A stretch of DNA of 64,000 nt from Candidatus Saccharimonadota bacterium (GTDB lineage: Bacteria; Patescibacteriota; Saccharimonadia; Saccharimonadales; Saccharimonadaceae). The notes below the pieces were generated by a model. It searched no databases. It was not told the origin of the DNA and saw only the letters and a list, made by a program, of their open reading frames with translations. Made by a program: the position numbers and the translations under genes. The stretch is taken from the NCBI GenBank assembly GCA_016866755.1, contig VGLK01000004.1, forward strand, positions 24,065 through 88,064, in the 5' to 3' direction. Shown piece by piece: positions 8,198 to 15,896 of the stretch. How positions within the stretch are numbered: position 1 is the stretch's first letter; the number at the start of each line of letters is the position of its first letter.

Positions 8198-9931
8198 TCA
8201 TGAATCACCTATCGGGGTGTGGCGCAGTTGATAGCGCGCTCGGTTTGGGACCGAGAGGTCGAAGGTTTGAGTCCTTTCACCCCGACCACATGAGAAATCA
8301 TCGTTTTTTAGGAACCCTTCCCAGGGTTCCTTTAGTTTATACTCGATCTCCCACCTCTGTTCTGAGGTCTTTCCGCGGTCGTAAATTACAAAGTTCGAGA
8401 AGAATTCACGGCCTATTTTATCCAGTTGCTCGAGCGTAGGCTGCGACCCCAGTAAATCAGGTACTTTCTGCATAAGTTCGAGATATTCTGGATAGGTTTT
8501 TCGTGACCCCTTTAAAGCATCTCGCTTCGCTACAAGATCCCGCCTGTCCTTAGACCACTTCTCTATATGCTCCTCATATACCTTCAGATCCTCGACATAG
8601 TAGCGAGCCATCTCCTTGTTGTGCTTTATCACATCCTTTGTTTCGGCTAGGCCTCTTTTCTCGTTAGCAATCTTGGCTGTTAGCCTGTTAATCTCCGAAG
8701 TGCACATGGATCGAGCCAGCGAAACCTGCGCCATATAGTCAGTAACGTATTTTTCATAGTTCGACTTTGTCGTGAAGCTATAGGTATCAAAAAAGTCCTG
8801 CAAGAAGGTCACTATCACAGATGGCTTCACGCTAACCTTCTTGAAGACACACCCTTCGGTCGCGCAAAAGTAGTAGTAATAACGAGTTCCATCCTTCTTG
8901 ACTGTAATACTTGAATGCATAGCCCTATTGCAGCCACTGCATAAAACCATCCCACGCCACAGATCAGCCTGCACCTTGCGCTTTGTGTGTCGAGTTCGAT
9001 TTGCTAGCACCAACTTGCCACTCGATGCCTTTTCTAAGTCAGATATCTTGTTGATACGCATAAAATCGGCCATCTCGACGGCCGGCGTAAATGAATATGA
9101 TTCACTTAAAACAGCGCGAGCGTCTCCGTACCACAATACTCCGCAGTAAACCGGGTCGCTCATTAGTTTTGAAACACGCTGCTTATTCCATACGTACTCT
9201 TGATGTTCGCCGCTCCTGACGTGCTTCGTGTAGCCCTGCGCGTTTAAATAGTTCGCGATGTCTTCAAGCCTCGCATTCTCGAGCCTCATCTTGAATGCTT
9301 CCTGTATTAGCGTGAAGTTATTGTCATCTGGGAATAGCCTGCCGTCAGATTGAAGAACGTATCCATGCTTAAATTTACCCAGAAAGATGCCGTCTTCGGT
9401 ACGTCGATTGTTGCCGCGGGTAACAGACTCACTTAAATGCTCCGAGTATTGCTTAGAGAGTACGAATGATATACCTAAAAGCATTTTGCCGGTCGGGGTA
9501 TTGTCAAATACGGAAGTAGCAAATTGCAAATCTTTGATCATAAAACGATCAAGCATGTCGATAATCTCACCAGCCTCTTTCATATTTCTAGCTAGCCGAT
9601 CGGGATGCCAAGCTATGATGCCATCGATCTTGTCGTCACGCAGATCCTGCAGCATCTGCGTAAACTTTGGCCTAATATTCGGCTCCTTGGCACTACCACT
9701 CTCCTCGATAATAGCTACCGGCTTCGGTAGACCTCGAGCCTCCGCCTGATCGATGCAGATCTTTACCTGGTCGTCTATCGACTTTTCCTGACGATCTTCG
9801 TTGAGTGTCGACTTGCGCGCATAAACGACATATCGAAGTGTCGAGCGGTCTATTTGCCGCAACGCAAAAGAGCTACTTTGTGAGTCGATAAAGTTTAGTA
9901 GTTCATCCTGTGCTTGCTGGTTGGTATCCAT
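8198..9931 (-). CDS. Large serine recombinase (site-specific integrase)
   Basis: Integrase/resolvase of the large serine family that catalyses element insertion and excision. Seen: N-terminal catalytic domain with VVYARKST and the nucleophile Ser, IDDQVKICIDQAEARG, GIIAWHPDRLARN (family Arg motif), then the recombinase domain with GVLWYGDA, a zinc ribbon CSGCNR...CATEGC, and a coiled-coil region around residues 395-470. The last ~26 residues (from SCGRGERTQTF onward) are the translation of the antisense tRNA-Pro, so the native C-terminus was replaced at integration. TATAAT lies 8 bases before ATG. It is the mobility gene of the 8.3-14 kb island. Confidence 0.92.
   Translation of the reverse strand: MDTNQQAQDELLNFIDSQSSSFALRQIDRSTLRYVVYARKSTLNEDRQEKSIDDQVKICIDQAEARGLPKPVAIIEESGSAKEPNIRPKFTQMLQDLRDDKIDGIIAWHPDRLARNMKEAGEIIDMLDRFMIKDLQFATSVFDNTPTGKMLLGISFVLSKQYSEHLSESVTRGNNRRTEDGIFLGKFKHGYVLQSDGRLFPDDNNFTLIQEAFKMRLENARLEDIANYLNAQGYTKHVRSGEHQEYVWNKQRVSKLMSDPVYCGVLWYGDARAVLSESYSFTPAVEMADFMRINKISDLEKASSGKLVLANRTRHTKRKVQADLWRGMVLCSGCNRAMHSSITVKKDGTRYYYYFCATEGCVFKKVSVKPSVIVTFLQDFFDTYSFTTKSNYEKYVTDYMAQVSLARSMCTSEINRLTAKIANEKRGLAETKDVIKHNKEMARYYVEDLKVYEEHIEKWSKDRRDLVAKRDALKGSRKTYPEYLELMQKVPDLLGSQPTLEQLDKIGREFFSNFVIYDRGKTSEQRWEIEYKLKEPWEGFLKNDDFSCGRGERTQTFDLSVPNRARYQLRHTPIGDS
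8213..8288 (+). tRNA. tRNA-Pro (TGG anticodon)
   Basis: Cloverleaf read directly: acceptor CGGGGTG (8213-8219) pairs with CACCCCG (8278-8284), discriminator A and encoded CCA follow. The D stem is GCGC/GCGC. The anticodon arm is CTCGG-TTTGGGA-CCGAG with anticodon TGG, and there is a T arm with loop TTTGAGT. TACAAT at about 8189-8194 can serve as -10. The 3' half is antisense to the end of the serine recombinase gene, marking this tRNA as the probable integration site of the neighbouring island. Confidence 0.95.
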
Positions 9932-10053
9932 CTCTCTACATTATAGCTTGAACCCCTTGAAATCGATGGCGTCTTGACGGTGCCTAGTCCAACATAGACA
10001 GGGGTAGCTTGCACGCATGTGAGTGTCGCTTTTCATCCAATATGACGCATGGC

Positions 10054-10115
10054 AGGACATTTGCTATCAGAGGTGGCTAGTATCGCAATGTCCTGTTGTG
10101 TCACGTGTGGTGACA
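10054..10115. repeat. Two inverted repeats upstream of the recombinase
   Basis: AGGACATTTGC (10054-10064) is mirrored by GCAATGTCCT (10085-10094). Immediately after, TGTCAC-gtgtg-GTGACA (10099-10115) is a perfect 6-bp hairpin. They fill the gap between the recombinase start and the stop of the next gene. They could be recombinase or regulator binding sites, or a terminator for the small gene at 10117, although there is no T-run. Confidence 0.5.
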
Positions 10116-10116
10116 T

Positions 10117-10353
10117 TTAGTCGACTAACTTACCGCCTTTTGTGTAACCATTAGTCTTTGATAGGTAGTAGCGAGAACCGTCTTTACCGACAGTCACCTG
10201 CACGTCGTCCAACCGTATGACATTTCCCTCGGTGTCGATAGCCGTAACACCAGACTTCCCGCTCGAAGGGTGTTCACCTGACCGACCTTTAATCTCGGCA
10301 TCCATAGACTCAATAATATCTAGTGCGTCCGCCATATTAGTGTCCTCATCCAT
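10117..10353 (-). CDS. Small acidic hypothetical protein in the island
   Basis: Not recognised. 78 residues with an acidic N-terminus (MDEDTNMADALD) and a Lys/Gly-rich end (TKGGKLVD), no membrane segment or Cys pair. It is a soluble small protein of unknown role. Start chosen at ATG 10353 because TATAAT (plus-strand 10360-10365) sits six bases upstream; an in-frame TTG at 10359 would overlap the promoter. Codirectional with the recombinase, so it could be a directionality or regulatory factor, but nothing in the sequence proves that. Confidence 0.6.
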   Translation of the reverse strand: MDEDTNMADALDIIESMDAEIKGRSGEHPSSGKSGVTAIDTEGNVIRLDDVQVTVGKDGSRYYLSKTNGYTKGGKLVD

Positions 10354-10387
10354 ACTCAAATTATAACCCAGTAGAGTATTTGAATGG

Positions 10388-10393
10388 TATGAT
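10388..10393 (+). promoter_or_regulatory. Extended -10 promoter of the structured RNA
   Basis: TATGAT preceded by TGG (a TGn extended -10). The predicted start at about 10400 coincides with the first base of the long helix described for the RNA. No -35 match is seen, as usual for extended -10 promoters. Confidence 0.6.
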
Positions 10394-10399
10394 AAGAAG

Positions 10400-10529
10400 G
10401 TCTAGGTTTACAATTTGCGAAGCGAGCTATGCTCGAATTGTGGTTATGCCCTGTAAATGGCAGCCACGAGCTTTAGGCGTAACCCGCTTATTGTAGACCT
10501 AGACAGTCCAATCGTGGCTGTCATTTTTT
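10400..10529 (+). ncRNA. Candidate structured RNA with A-B-A'-B' pseudoknot
   Basis: Four long complementary segments are visible. Helix A: GTCTAGGTTTACAA (10400-10413) with TTGTAGACCTAGAC (10491-10504), 14 bp with one wobble. Inside it are a hairpin CGAGC-TAT-GCTCG (10423-10435) and a 9-bp helix GGTTATGCC (10442-10450) with GGCGTAACC (10476-10484). The loop of the latter carries B (TGGCAGCCACGA, 10458-10469), which pairs with B' (TCGTGGCTGTCA, 10512-10523) beyond helix A, making a pseudoknot. Six Ts follow (10524-10529). It begins at the predicted transcription start. It may be a free-standing RNA or a riboswitch-like leader for the TM2 gene 35 bases downstream. I do not recognise the class. 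Confidence 0.65.
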
Positions 10530-10564
10530 GTTTTGACGGCCTCTATAAAATAAGGAGGTTAACT

Positions 10565-10774
10565 ATGCGCAAAAGATCAACTTATATCTGGCTCTGTGCT
10601 GCAGGCGGGTGGCTAGGTCTACACAAATTTTATATTGAAGAATACGGCAAGGGTATTCTGTATATGTTTACTGTTGGCCTTTTTATGTTTGGCTGGCTCC
10701 GTGACCTAATACATGCAGGTGGTGACTTAGATCGATATGTCGCAAAAAGAGGAAATATTCGGATTATAAAGTAA
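10565..10774 (+). CDS. TM2-domain membrane protein
   Basis: 69-residue protein with the TM2 pattern: a first membrane segment YIWLCAAGGWLGLHKFYI containing the G-x-H-x-F-Y signature, then GKGILYMFTVGLFMFGW and DLI. Start set at ATG 10565 by a strong AAGGAGG at 10552-10558. The longer open frame upstream would translate the structured RNA and is rejected. TM2 proteins occur widely, including beside defence or secretion genes, but no specific role is known here. Unlike many genes in this window it has a true Shine-Dalgarno, consistent with a leader RNA. Confidence 0.8.
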   Translation: MRKRSTYIWLCAAGGWLGLHKFYIEEYGKGILYMFTVGLFMFGWLRDLIHAGGDLDRYVAKRGNIRIIK

Positions 10775-10824
10775 CCTTCTTTAAAATCTCCTAAGCACTG
10801 TTCGGCTTGGTTTATACTTGAAGC

Positions 10825-11799
10825 ATGCCCTCTCTTGACGAAGACAGTATGCAAAAGAATGCTCCCGAAAGTTCCCGGGGAGTGTCGCGCAGTGTCCAAA
10901 TTACTGGGATTAGCAAGGCTATTGAAGGTCTCATGAAACATCAAAGGCCTTTGATTGGCGCGAGTGCATCCCTTGCAAGCCTTTCGCGCGACTTAGTTTC
11001 AAAGAGCACGCTGCCGAAGATTGAAGTGCCATCCCTGTCAGCACTTTTGCCGGAGGTCAATAGGTTGTCGGCAACACTGAGCTCATCAATCTTACCTGGA
11101 CTTAACAGACTAATCAAAGCTTATCATAAAGATATTTCTCAAATCGCTGAGAGTATCAGGAAGATTGCAGAAACAAGCTATCCGCCAAACTGGAAAGGCG
11201 ACCGAGTAATCCAACTGCCGAATAATCTCGAGACCTTATTACTAGACGAAGGCCTCCCTTTGGCATGGGTTCCTTCTCGGCAAGTCCTTGATAAACTTTT
11301 TGCAGCAACCACCCCGGCTGAACGTAGAAAAGTACTAAGCAATAACTGGCGTGGTATTTTGAATGCTACGATACAAGAATTAGAATCGATAGAAGAGCCT
11401 GAACTAAAAGACTATTTACAATTTGCCCTTGAATCTGCAGACTCAATCAAAAGTAAGCACTGGCGCGCCAGTCAAGCGCTGAGCACTAACCTGATCGACT
11501 CCATACTTCATCAATCATTTGATAGCGTATCGAAACGTAAGTTAACCGACCAAAGCACTCGAATTGACTGGAAAACCTACCCTCTCCGTCCTGCGATAGT
11601 TTTTGCAGGAATATGGGGCTCTTACAGTCAGTACTGGCCATCTAATGGCGACCCTATACCACGACGATACACCAGACATGCAAGTGCGCACGGTGTTTCA
11701 AAAAGGCAATACAGTCGTTTAAATGCGCTCATAGCGCTGATGCACATAGTAGGTCTATTGAAGGTTCTCGAGGAGCACGTCAGAGACCAGCAGAAGTAA
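10825..11799 (+). CDS. HEPN-like protein, possible RNase effector
   Basis: 324 residues, family not firmly recognised. The C-terminal part has RHASAH (284-289), an R-x4-H arrangement typical of HEPN ribonucleases, followed by a helix rich in Ala/Leu (LNALIALMHIVGLLKVLEE) as in many HEPN or abortive-infection proteins. The N-terminal 120 residues are Ser/Leu-rich and probably coiled (SLARDLVS-like segments). TATACT at 10813-10818 is six bases before the ATG, so the gene has its own leaderless promoter. Position just before the Pycsar-like operon suggests a defence role, as an independent toxin or an extra effector (inference). Confidence 0.6.
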   Translation: MPSLDEDSMQKNAPESSRGVSRSVQITGISKAIEGLMKHQRPLIGASASLASLSRDLVSKSTLPKIEVPSLSALLPEVNRLSATLSSSILPGLNRLIKAYHKDISQIAESIRKIAETSYPPNWKGDRVIQLPNNLETLLLDEGLPLAWVPSRQVLDKLFAATTPAERRKVLSNNWRGILNATIQELESIEEPELKDYLQFALESADSIKSKHWRASQALSTNLIDSILHQSFDSVSKRKLTDQSTRIDWKTYPLRPAIVFAGIWGSYSQYWPSNGDPIPRRYTRHASAHGVSKRQYSRLNALIALMHIVGLLKVLEEHVRDQQK

Positions 11800-11863
11800 C
11801 AGTATCAAAACATTTTATGTTAGTGCTTTCAAGATTAACGCAAGCAGAATATAATATTATCAA

Positions 11864-12367
11864 ATGAAGACAGTAGAAATTGAAAAACTATTAGACAAGA
11901 TCCACGACTGGATCAAATCAGTTGATCAAAAGGTTAGCATTGCCCTGGCACTCGAAGTTGGCGTTTTAGCCCTTATCGCCGTGCCGACTACCAAACTCAT
12001 ACAACACAGTTTTTTTGATTTAAATTGGAGTCAGATAGGGCTTCTAGTAGTGTCATTCGTCTTGTTTGCGTACGGCATGCTAAAGGCGGTTTGGGCGCTT
12101 AAGCCCCGGTTACGTTTACCGAAAAAAATGACCTCTTTGCTATATTTCGAGTCTATATCGCGTATGAAATATGAAGATTTTAGAAAAAAACTCAACGCCC
12201 AGCGCACACCAGCATACAAGGAAGAGCTTGCGGCACAAGTGCATACGTCATCTGTTATTGCGAGCAAAAAGCATCGAGCACTTGCCGAATCGTTAATTCT
12301 ATTTGTGCTGGCCGTCACCATATGGATGGCGTTTACTGCATGGGTTGGGTTCGCAGCATTGTCATGA
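11864..12367 (+). CDS. PycTM-like membrane effector of a Pycsar system
   Basis: 167-residue membrane protein. Layout: short N-terminal helix, two membrane segments (about residues 24-45 and 57-79), a cytoplasmic helical stretch with YFESISRMKYEDFRKKL, then EELAAQVHTSSVIASKKHRAL leading into a last membrane segment (about 143-165). The Q-x3-S-x-I-x2-K-x4-L pattern and this topology match the Pycsar effector family PycTM, which breaks the membrane when it senses a cyclic nucleotide. Established for the family: it is activated by cCMP or cUMP. TATAAT at 11850-11855 precedes the ATG by eight bases. Its TGA overlaps the first cyclase ATG, so effector and cyclases are one operon. Confidence 0.72.
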   Translation: MKTVEIEKLLDKIHDWIKSVDQKVSIALALEVGVLALIAVPTTKLIQHSFFDLNWSQIGLLVVSFVLFAYGMLKAVWALKPRLRLPKKMTSLLYFESISRMKYEDFRKKLNAQRTPAYKEELAAQVHTSSVIASKKHRALAESLILFVLAVTIWMAFTAWVGFAALS

Positions 12368-13077
12368 GTCTACTAATCGAACTACAGAGTGAAGTTAACT
12401 CATTCACCTCTGGCAATTACACCACCGTCAACAAGCAGGGCATTCCCTACCCCCAAGATATACCGCTAGGAAATCAGGCTGCTGTACTGGAGGCTACGAC
12501 CTTATTTGTGGATGTCAGGCAGTCCTCTGATATTACTAACTCGTTTCGCCGACAGACTGCAGCAAAAATGATGAAGGCATATTTTGCTGGTGCAGTTCGA
12601 ATTATCAATCAAAACAATGGACAGGTGCGGAGTTTTAACGGGGACGGAATGCTAGCAATCTTCATAGGTGCAAGTAAAGACGACCATGCGGTGAAGGCAG
12701 CCATGCAGCTCAAGTATTTTGTTAATAACATACTTGAGCCAAAGTTTAGGTCGTACTTTGCGAATAACATGGGCGCTCTTGGAGGTGCGCTAAATTTTTC
12801 AATTGGCATCGGTATTGACGAAGGTACAATATACGCAGTCAGAGTGGGCATTAAAGGAACGAACGATGTTGCATGGATCGGTCGATGCACCAATACGTCT
12901 GCTAAACTTTCAGGGGTAGCTGATGCAATAGCTATAACTGACTCAGTGTACAAAAAACTATCTAACACACGCATATTTTCCAATGGTGTGCATATGTGGT
13001 CAGGAGAGGTGCGTCAGTTCTTCGGTGGCGTTGAGAGGATTATAAGAGCAACCACCTACCACTGGAAAATAACTTAG
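12364..13077 (+). CDS. Class III nucleotide cyclase, PycC-like (cyclase 1)
   Basis: 237-residue cyclase homology domain protein. Metal-binding Asp residues are in LFVDVRQSS (D50) and FNGDGMLAIF (D94). The NDVAWIGRCTNTSAKL segment (167-182) with W-x-G-x3-N-x2-A-K-L resembles the Pycsar cyclase clade more than classical adenylate cyclases. There is no transmembrane or sensor domain, as in PycC. Start at ATG 12364 overlaps the PycTM-like stop (ATGA); a longer frame from 12322 would overlap it by 46 bases. Predicted to make cCMP or cUMP after phage infection (family knowledge plus inference; base specificity cannot be read). Confidence 0.78.
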   Translation: MSLLIELQSEVNSFTSGNYTTVNKQGIPYPQDIPLGNQAAVLEATTLFVDVRQSSDITNSFRRQTAAKMMKAYFAGAVRIINQNNGQVRSFNGDGMLAIFIGASKDDHAVKAAMQLKYFVNNILEPKFRSYFANNMGALGGALNFSIGIGIDEGTIYAVRVGIKGTNDVAWIGRCTNTSAKLSGVADAIAITDSVYKKLSNTRIFSNGVHMWSGEVRQFFGGVERIIRATTYHWKIT

Positions 13078-13084
13078 GAGAGAT

Positions 13085-13924
13085 ATGAACGATATTGCAG
13101 ATATAGAATCAGATTTACTAGAGCAGGCAGAGAAACGATACGACGACTTCAAGATTGAAGAAATTGACACAATAAAAAAGATCTACGAGGATAGCTATCT
13201 CGAATCGCCGGTCTGGGTTGGTGGCGACAGTAAGTTCGTCTGCCTTTTTATTGACCTTGATAAGTCGTCAAAGATGTCGTTTAAGTCTCACGCTAAAACA
13301 ATGGCAAAAATATACGACTATTTCACACAAACATTGTTTGATGTAATGTCTATTGAGGGTATCGAAGCTGAATACATAGACGTAAAAGGAGATGGGGTCT
13401 TCGGAATTTTTGAAGGAGAAGATGCCGTTTTTCGAGCACTCTCTGCAGCAATTACATTCAGTACGTTCTTTAAAAAACACATACGTCCAAAGTTTCAGAC
13501 AGATGATCAACCCATGAACTTTAAAGCGGCGCTACATGTAGACAAGATTCTCGTGCGACGTCTTGGAAAAAGGGGTGCACGCAATAACAATGAAGTATGG
13601 GCGGGGCGCCTTGTAAATAAAGCTTCAAAACTTGCTGCAAAAACAGCCGACATATACGAGGCTACTGATACATATCATGAAACTGATTTTGGTTTATTGG
13701 TAATATCGGATAAAGCCTACAAACTCCTGGAGGCCAAGCGAGAGTATGCGATCGAATGTTGCGGACACGACATGGCAGGCAATGAGATCAACCCCGGCCA
13801 CATCGTATGGGAGGAGTTTGATACTAGTTTAGATGAGAATCTTTCCGAAAGTAAAATATACTACGCACCTGCCATTTGGTGCGAGATATGTAGAGACCAG
13901 GTTAATCAAGGGCTCTTGAGCTAA
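13085..13924 (+). CDS. Class III nucleotide cyclase, PycC-like (cyclase 2)
   Basis: 279-residue second cyclase, clearly diverged from cyclase 1. Metal Asp residues in LFIDLDKSSKM (D57) and VKGDGVFGIFEG (D103); NNNEVWAGRLVNKASKL (167-183) again matches the Pycsar-clade pattern. It has an acidic N-terminal extension of about 45 residues and a C-terminal tail with WCEICRDQ, a possible half metal site. Shine-Dalgarno AGGAGA overlaps the cyclase 1 stop. Both catalytic Asps are kept in both cyclases, so both should be active, or they may form a heterodimer with a composite active site. Confidence 0.75.
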   Translation: MNDIADIESDLLEQAEKRYDDFKIEEIDTIKKIYEDSYLESPVWVGGDSKFVCLFIDLDKSSKMSFKSHAKTMAKIYDYFTQTLFDVMSIEGIEAEYIDVKGDGVFGIFEGEDAVFRALSAAITFSTFFKKHIRPKFQTDDQPMNFKAALHVDKILVRRLGKRGARNNNEVWAGRLVNKASKLAAKTADIYEATDTYHETDFGLLVISDKAYKLLEAKREYAIECCGHDMAGNEINPGHIVWEEFDTSLDENLSESKIYYAPAIWCEICRDQVNQGLLS

Positions 13925-14260
13925 GTTTGAGGCATACTAGGCTACAAAAAAAGAAGCATCCACACCCTGATCTTTGTCGCTTAACTGCAACTATAGTTTA
14001 ATTTTTAAAGCTTGCATATCACTTGGATTCGAGATTGATCCAATTTCTCGACCTAAAGTTTCAATAAAACCTCTGTTTTCGCTTACGAAATTAAGAAGTT
14101 CGAGACTGGGTTGTATCGCTCGACCACAATGCATTTTAATTAAACCCACCATCATACCGTATGGTGGGTTTAATTTTGTATGAACAACCGCTTTGACCAA
14201 TTAATAAATAAGCGAGGCCTTACAAGAACTATCGTGGACGAGGATTCACAGGGTTAAGAA
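13925..14260. other. Gap after the Pycsar-like operon
   Basis: About 336 bases with no convincing gene. It holds the strong hairpin at 14140-14173, an 8-base match to the tRNA-Pro end at 14121-14128, and overlapping short open frames on both strands that cross the terminator and are likely chance or decayed remnants. The right end of the island probably lies here. Confidence 0.5.
14140..14173. terminator. Strong bidirectional-looking terminator
   Basis: 13-bp perfect stem TTAAACCCACCAT (14140-14152) / ATGGTGGGTTTAA (14161-14173) with loop CATACCGT, followed by TTTTG on the plus strand. Suited to end the Pycsar-like operon, and could also stop transcripts from the opposite MFS gene. Confidence 0.8.
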
Positions 14261-15777
14261 TTAGTGGTGAGCGCCAACCTCTGTACCTTTCCCATGCCCT
14301 CTAAGAAGATAAAGAGTAGCGAGAAAGCTTACGGCAAGTACTACGGTTATGATAATCATAATGACCGAGAAACTATAGTCATACGCAATACCAGCCTGCT
14401 TTACAAGTTCATCTCCGTTAGTAACGGTGCTAGCGACAGTCAGTGCCTCTGCTATCCCATCTCGTGCCACCTCGGGCACTCCAGTAGGTAGTATTAAGTT
14501 TGTAGAAAATACTGACACAACCAAACTTCCAAGAACCGCTACAGCAGTCAAGCTACCCATTTCAAATGACACTTCATTCACCGATGAACCCATACCAGCC
14601 TCTTCAATAGGGACATTACCAATAATGGCGGTCGATGCTACTGACATTACAAAACCTAAACCAACACCTGTAATTATTAATCCGACTACCGTAAACAACA
14701 ACGAAGGCAACGAGAAGATGAGCGTCAATGCTCCAATAGTCGCAATTGCAAATCCGCCTGCAATAATACGCCTAAGTCCAACTCTGTGGAGTACCGCACC
14801 ACCAACAAGCCCGCTCACCAATGAGCCAAGGGCTGCAGTTGCCGCTACAAGCCCTGCTTGCAAAGGCGTAAAATCTGCCACAAGCTGGAAACGCTGCGTA
14901 ATAAGCAACTGCATACCAGCAATGGCGAACATTGATAATGATGCGCCAATAACACCCGCCAGTAGTGCTTGGTTTTTGAATAGACCAAGATCAAGAAGAG
15001 GTTGCTTAAGTGTATTTTGACGATAAATAAATGTACCTAACCCCAGTACCATAGCGGCGGTTGCGGTAAGTAGCAAAGGTACATCTGGTGAAGTTTTTGT
15101 AACCTCTTTTATCAAAAACACTAACCCCGTAAGTCCAACCATAAATTGAGCCGACGATATAAAATCCCACTTCTGTGACTTGTCTACTTTACCTGCCGAA
15201 ACTAACGCTAGCGTTCCTATAAGCGAAATTATTACGAACGGTACGTTAAGCAAAAATACTGAACCCCACCAAAACCATTCAAGTAAAAGTCCACCAACAA
15301 TCGGGCCAAGAGTAGCACCAACAACTGCCAGTGTTCCCCATATGGCGATTGCTACGTTAAGCTCTTTTTTCTTCTTAAACGTATACCGAAGTATCGCCAA
15401 TGTTTGCGGCATCATTGCTGCCGCACCGACCGCCAAAATAGCCCGAGAAGCAATAAGCATGCTTGGATTCGGAGAGAAAGCCGCAAGCAATGAAGCAATT
15501 CCGAATATAGCTAGCCCTGCAACAAATAGTTTTTTATGCCCAATCCTATCGCCAAGCGTACCCGAACCAAGCAAAAGCCCCGCCATAACAAGTGGATAGG
15601 CATTAATAATCCAAAGGCTTTCACTGTGATTAGCGCCAAGTTCTTCTATGAGCGTAGGGAGCGCTGTATAAAGAATTGAATTATCGAGAGTATTAAAAGT
15701 AAGGCAATGCCAACAATAACCAGCACAAACCACCTTTTGTGTAAGTTTACATACTTTTTAAGAGAATTATTATTCAT
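14261..15777 (-). pseudogene. MFS multidrug exporter, DHA2 family, frameshifted near its start
   Basis: Drug:H+ antiporter with about 14 membrane segments. Seen: LDNSILYTALPTL (motif D1-like), GTLGDRIGHKK (motif A), motif C-like region GATLGPIVGGLL, and a Lys/His-rich tail. The large open frame begins at a GTG (15733) with an abnormal N-terminus. Upstream in another frame, ATG 15777 gives MNNNSLKKYVNLHKRW and a proper first helix (FVLVIVGIALL). The two frames join with a one-base loss in the run at 15695-15698; restoring one base gives IALLFNTLDNS, as expected for the family. So the gene is broken, or the run is a sequencing error. About 505 residues if intact. Confidence 0.8.
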
Positions 15778-15896
15778 AATCATTGGACAATATTATGCCA
15801 ATCACGGGCAAAATGTAAGAATTGACATTATTAATATTCTCGTCACACAACCCTGATTAATAAAACGTGTATCACCTCTGTTAAACACGCTATTTA

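Larger units (their letters stand above)
8289..14130. mobile_element. Candidate integrative island at tRNA-Pro carrying defence genes
   Basis: The left side is set by the serine recombinase abutting the tRNA-Pro 3' end. Cargo is all accessory: a small acidic protein, a structured RNA, a TM2 protein, a HEPN-like protein and the Pycsar-like operon. The right edge is uncertain. An 8-base match to the tRNA end (CGACCACA at 8283-8290 and 14121-14128) lies just before a strong terminator, but so short a match can be chance, and serine recombinases leave only short repeats. Housekeeping-style genes resume by 15.9 kb. Confidence 0.5.

Noticed and set aside
10457..10564. N-terminal extension of the TM2 gene
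   Set aside because: It would translate the structured RNA; a strong SD fixes the start at 10565.
14121..14128. CGACCACA matching the tRNA-Pro 3' end as the right attachment site
   Set aside because: Only 8 bases match exactly, and such a match has a fair chance of occurring at random over 6 kb. Kept only as a weak hint for the island edge.
13991..14200. 69-codon minus-strand open frame (and a plus-strand one at 13974-14183)
   Set aside because: Both cross the strong terminator hairpin, have no promoter or ribosome site, and overlap each other; chance or decayed remnant.
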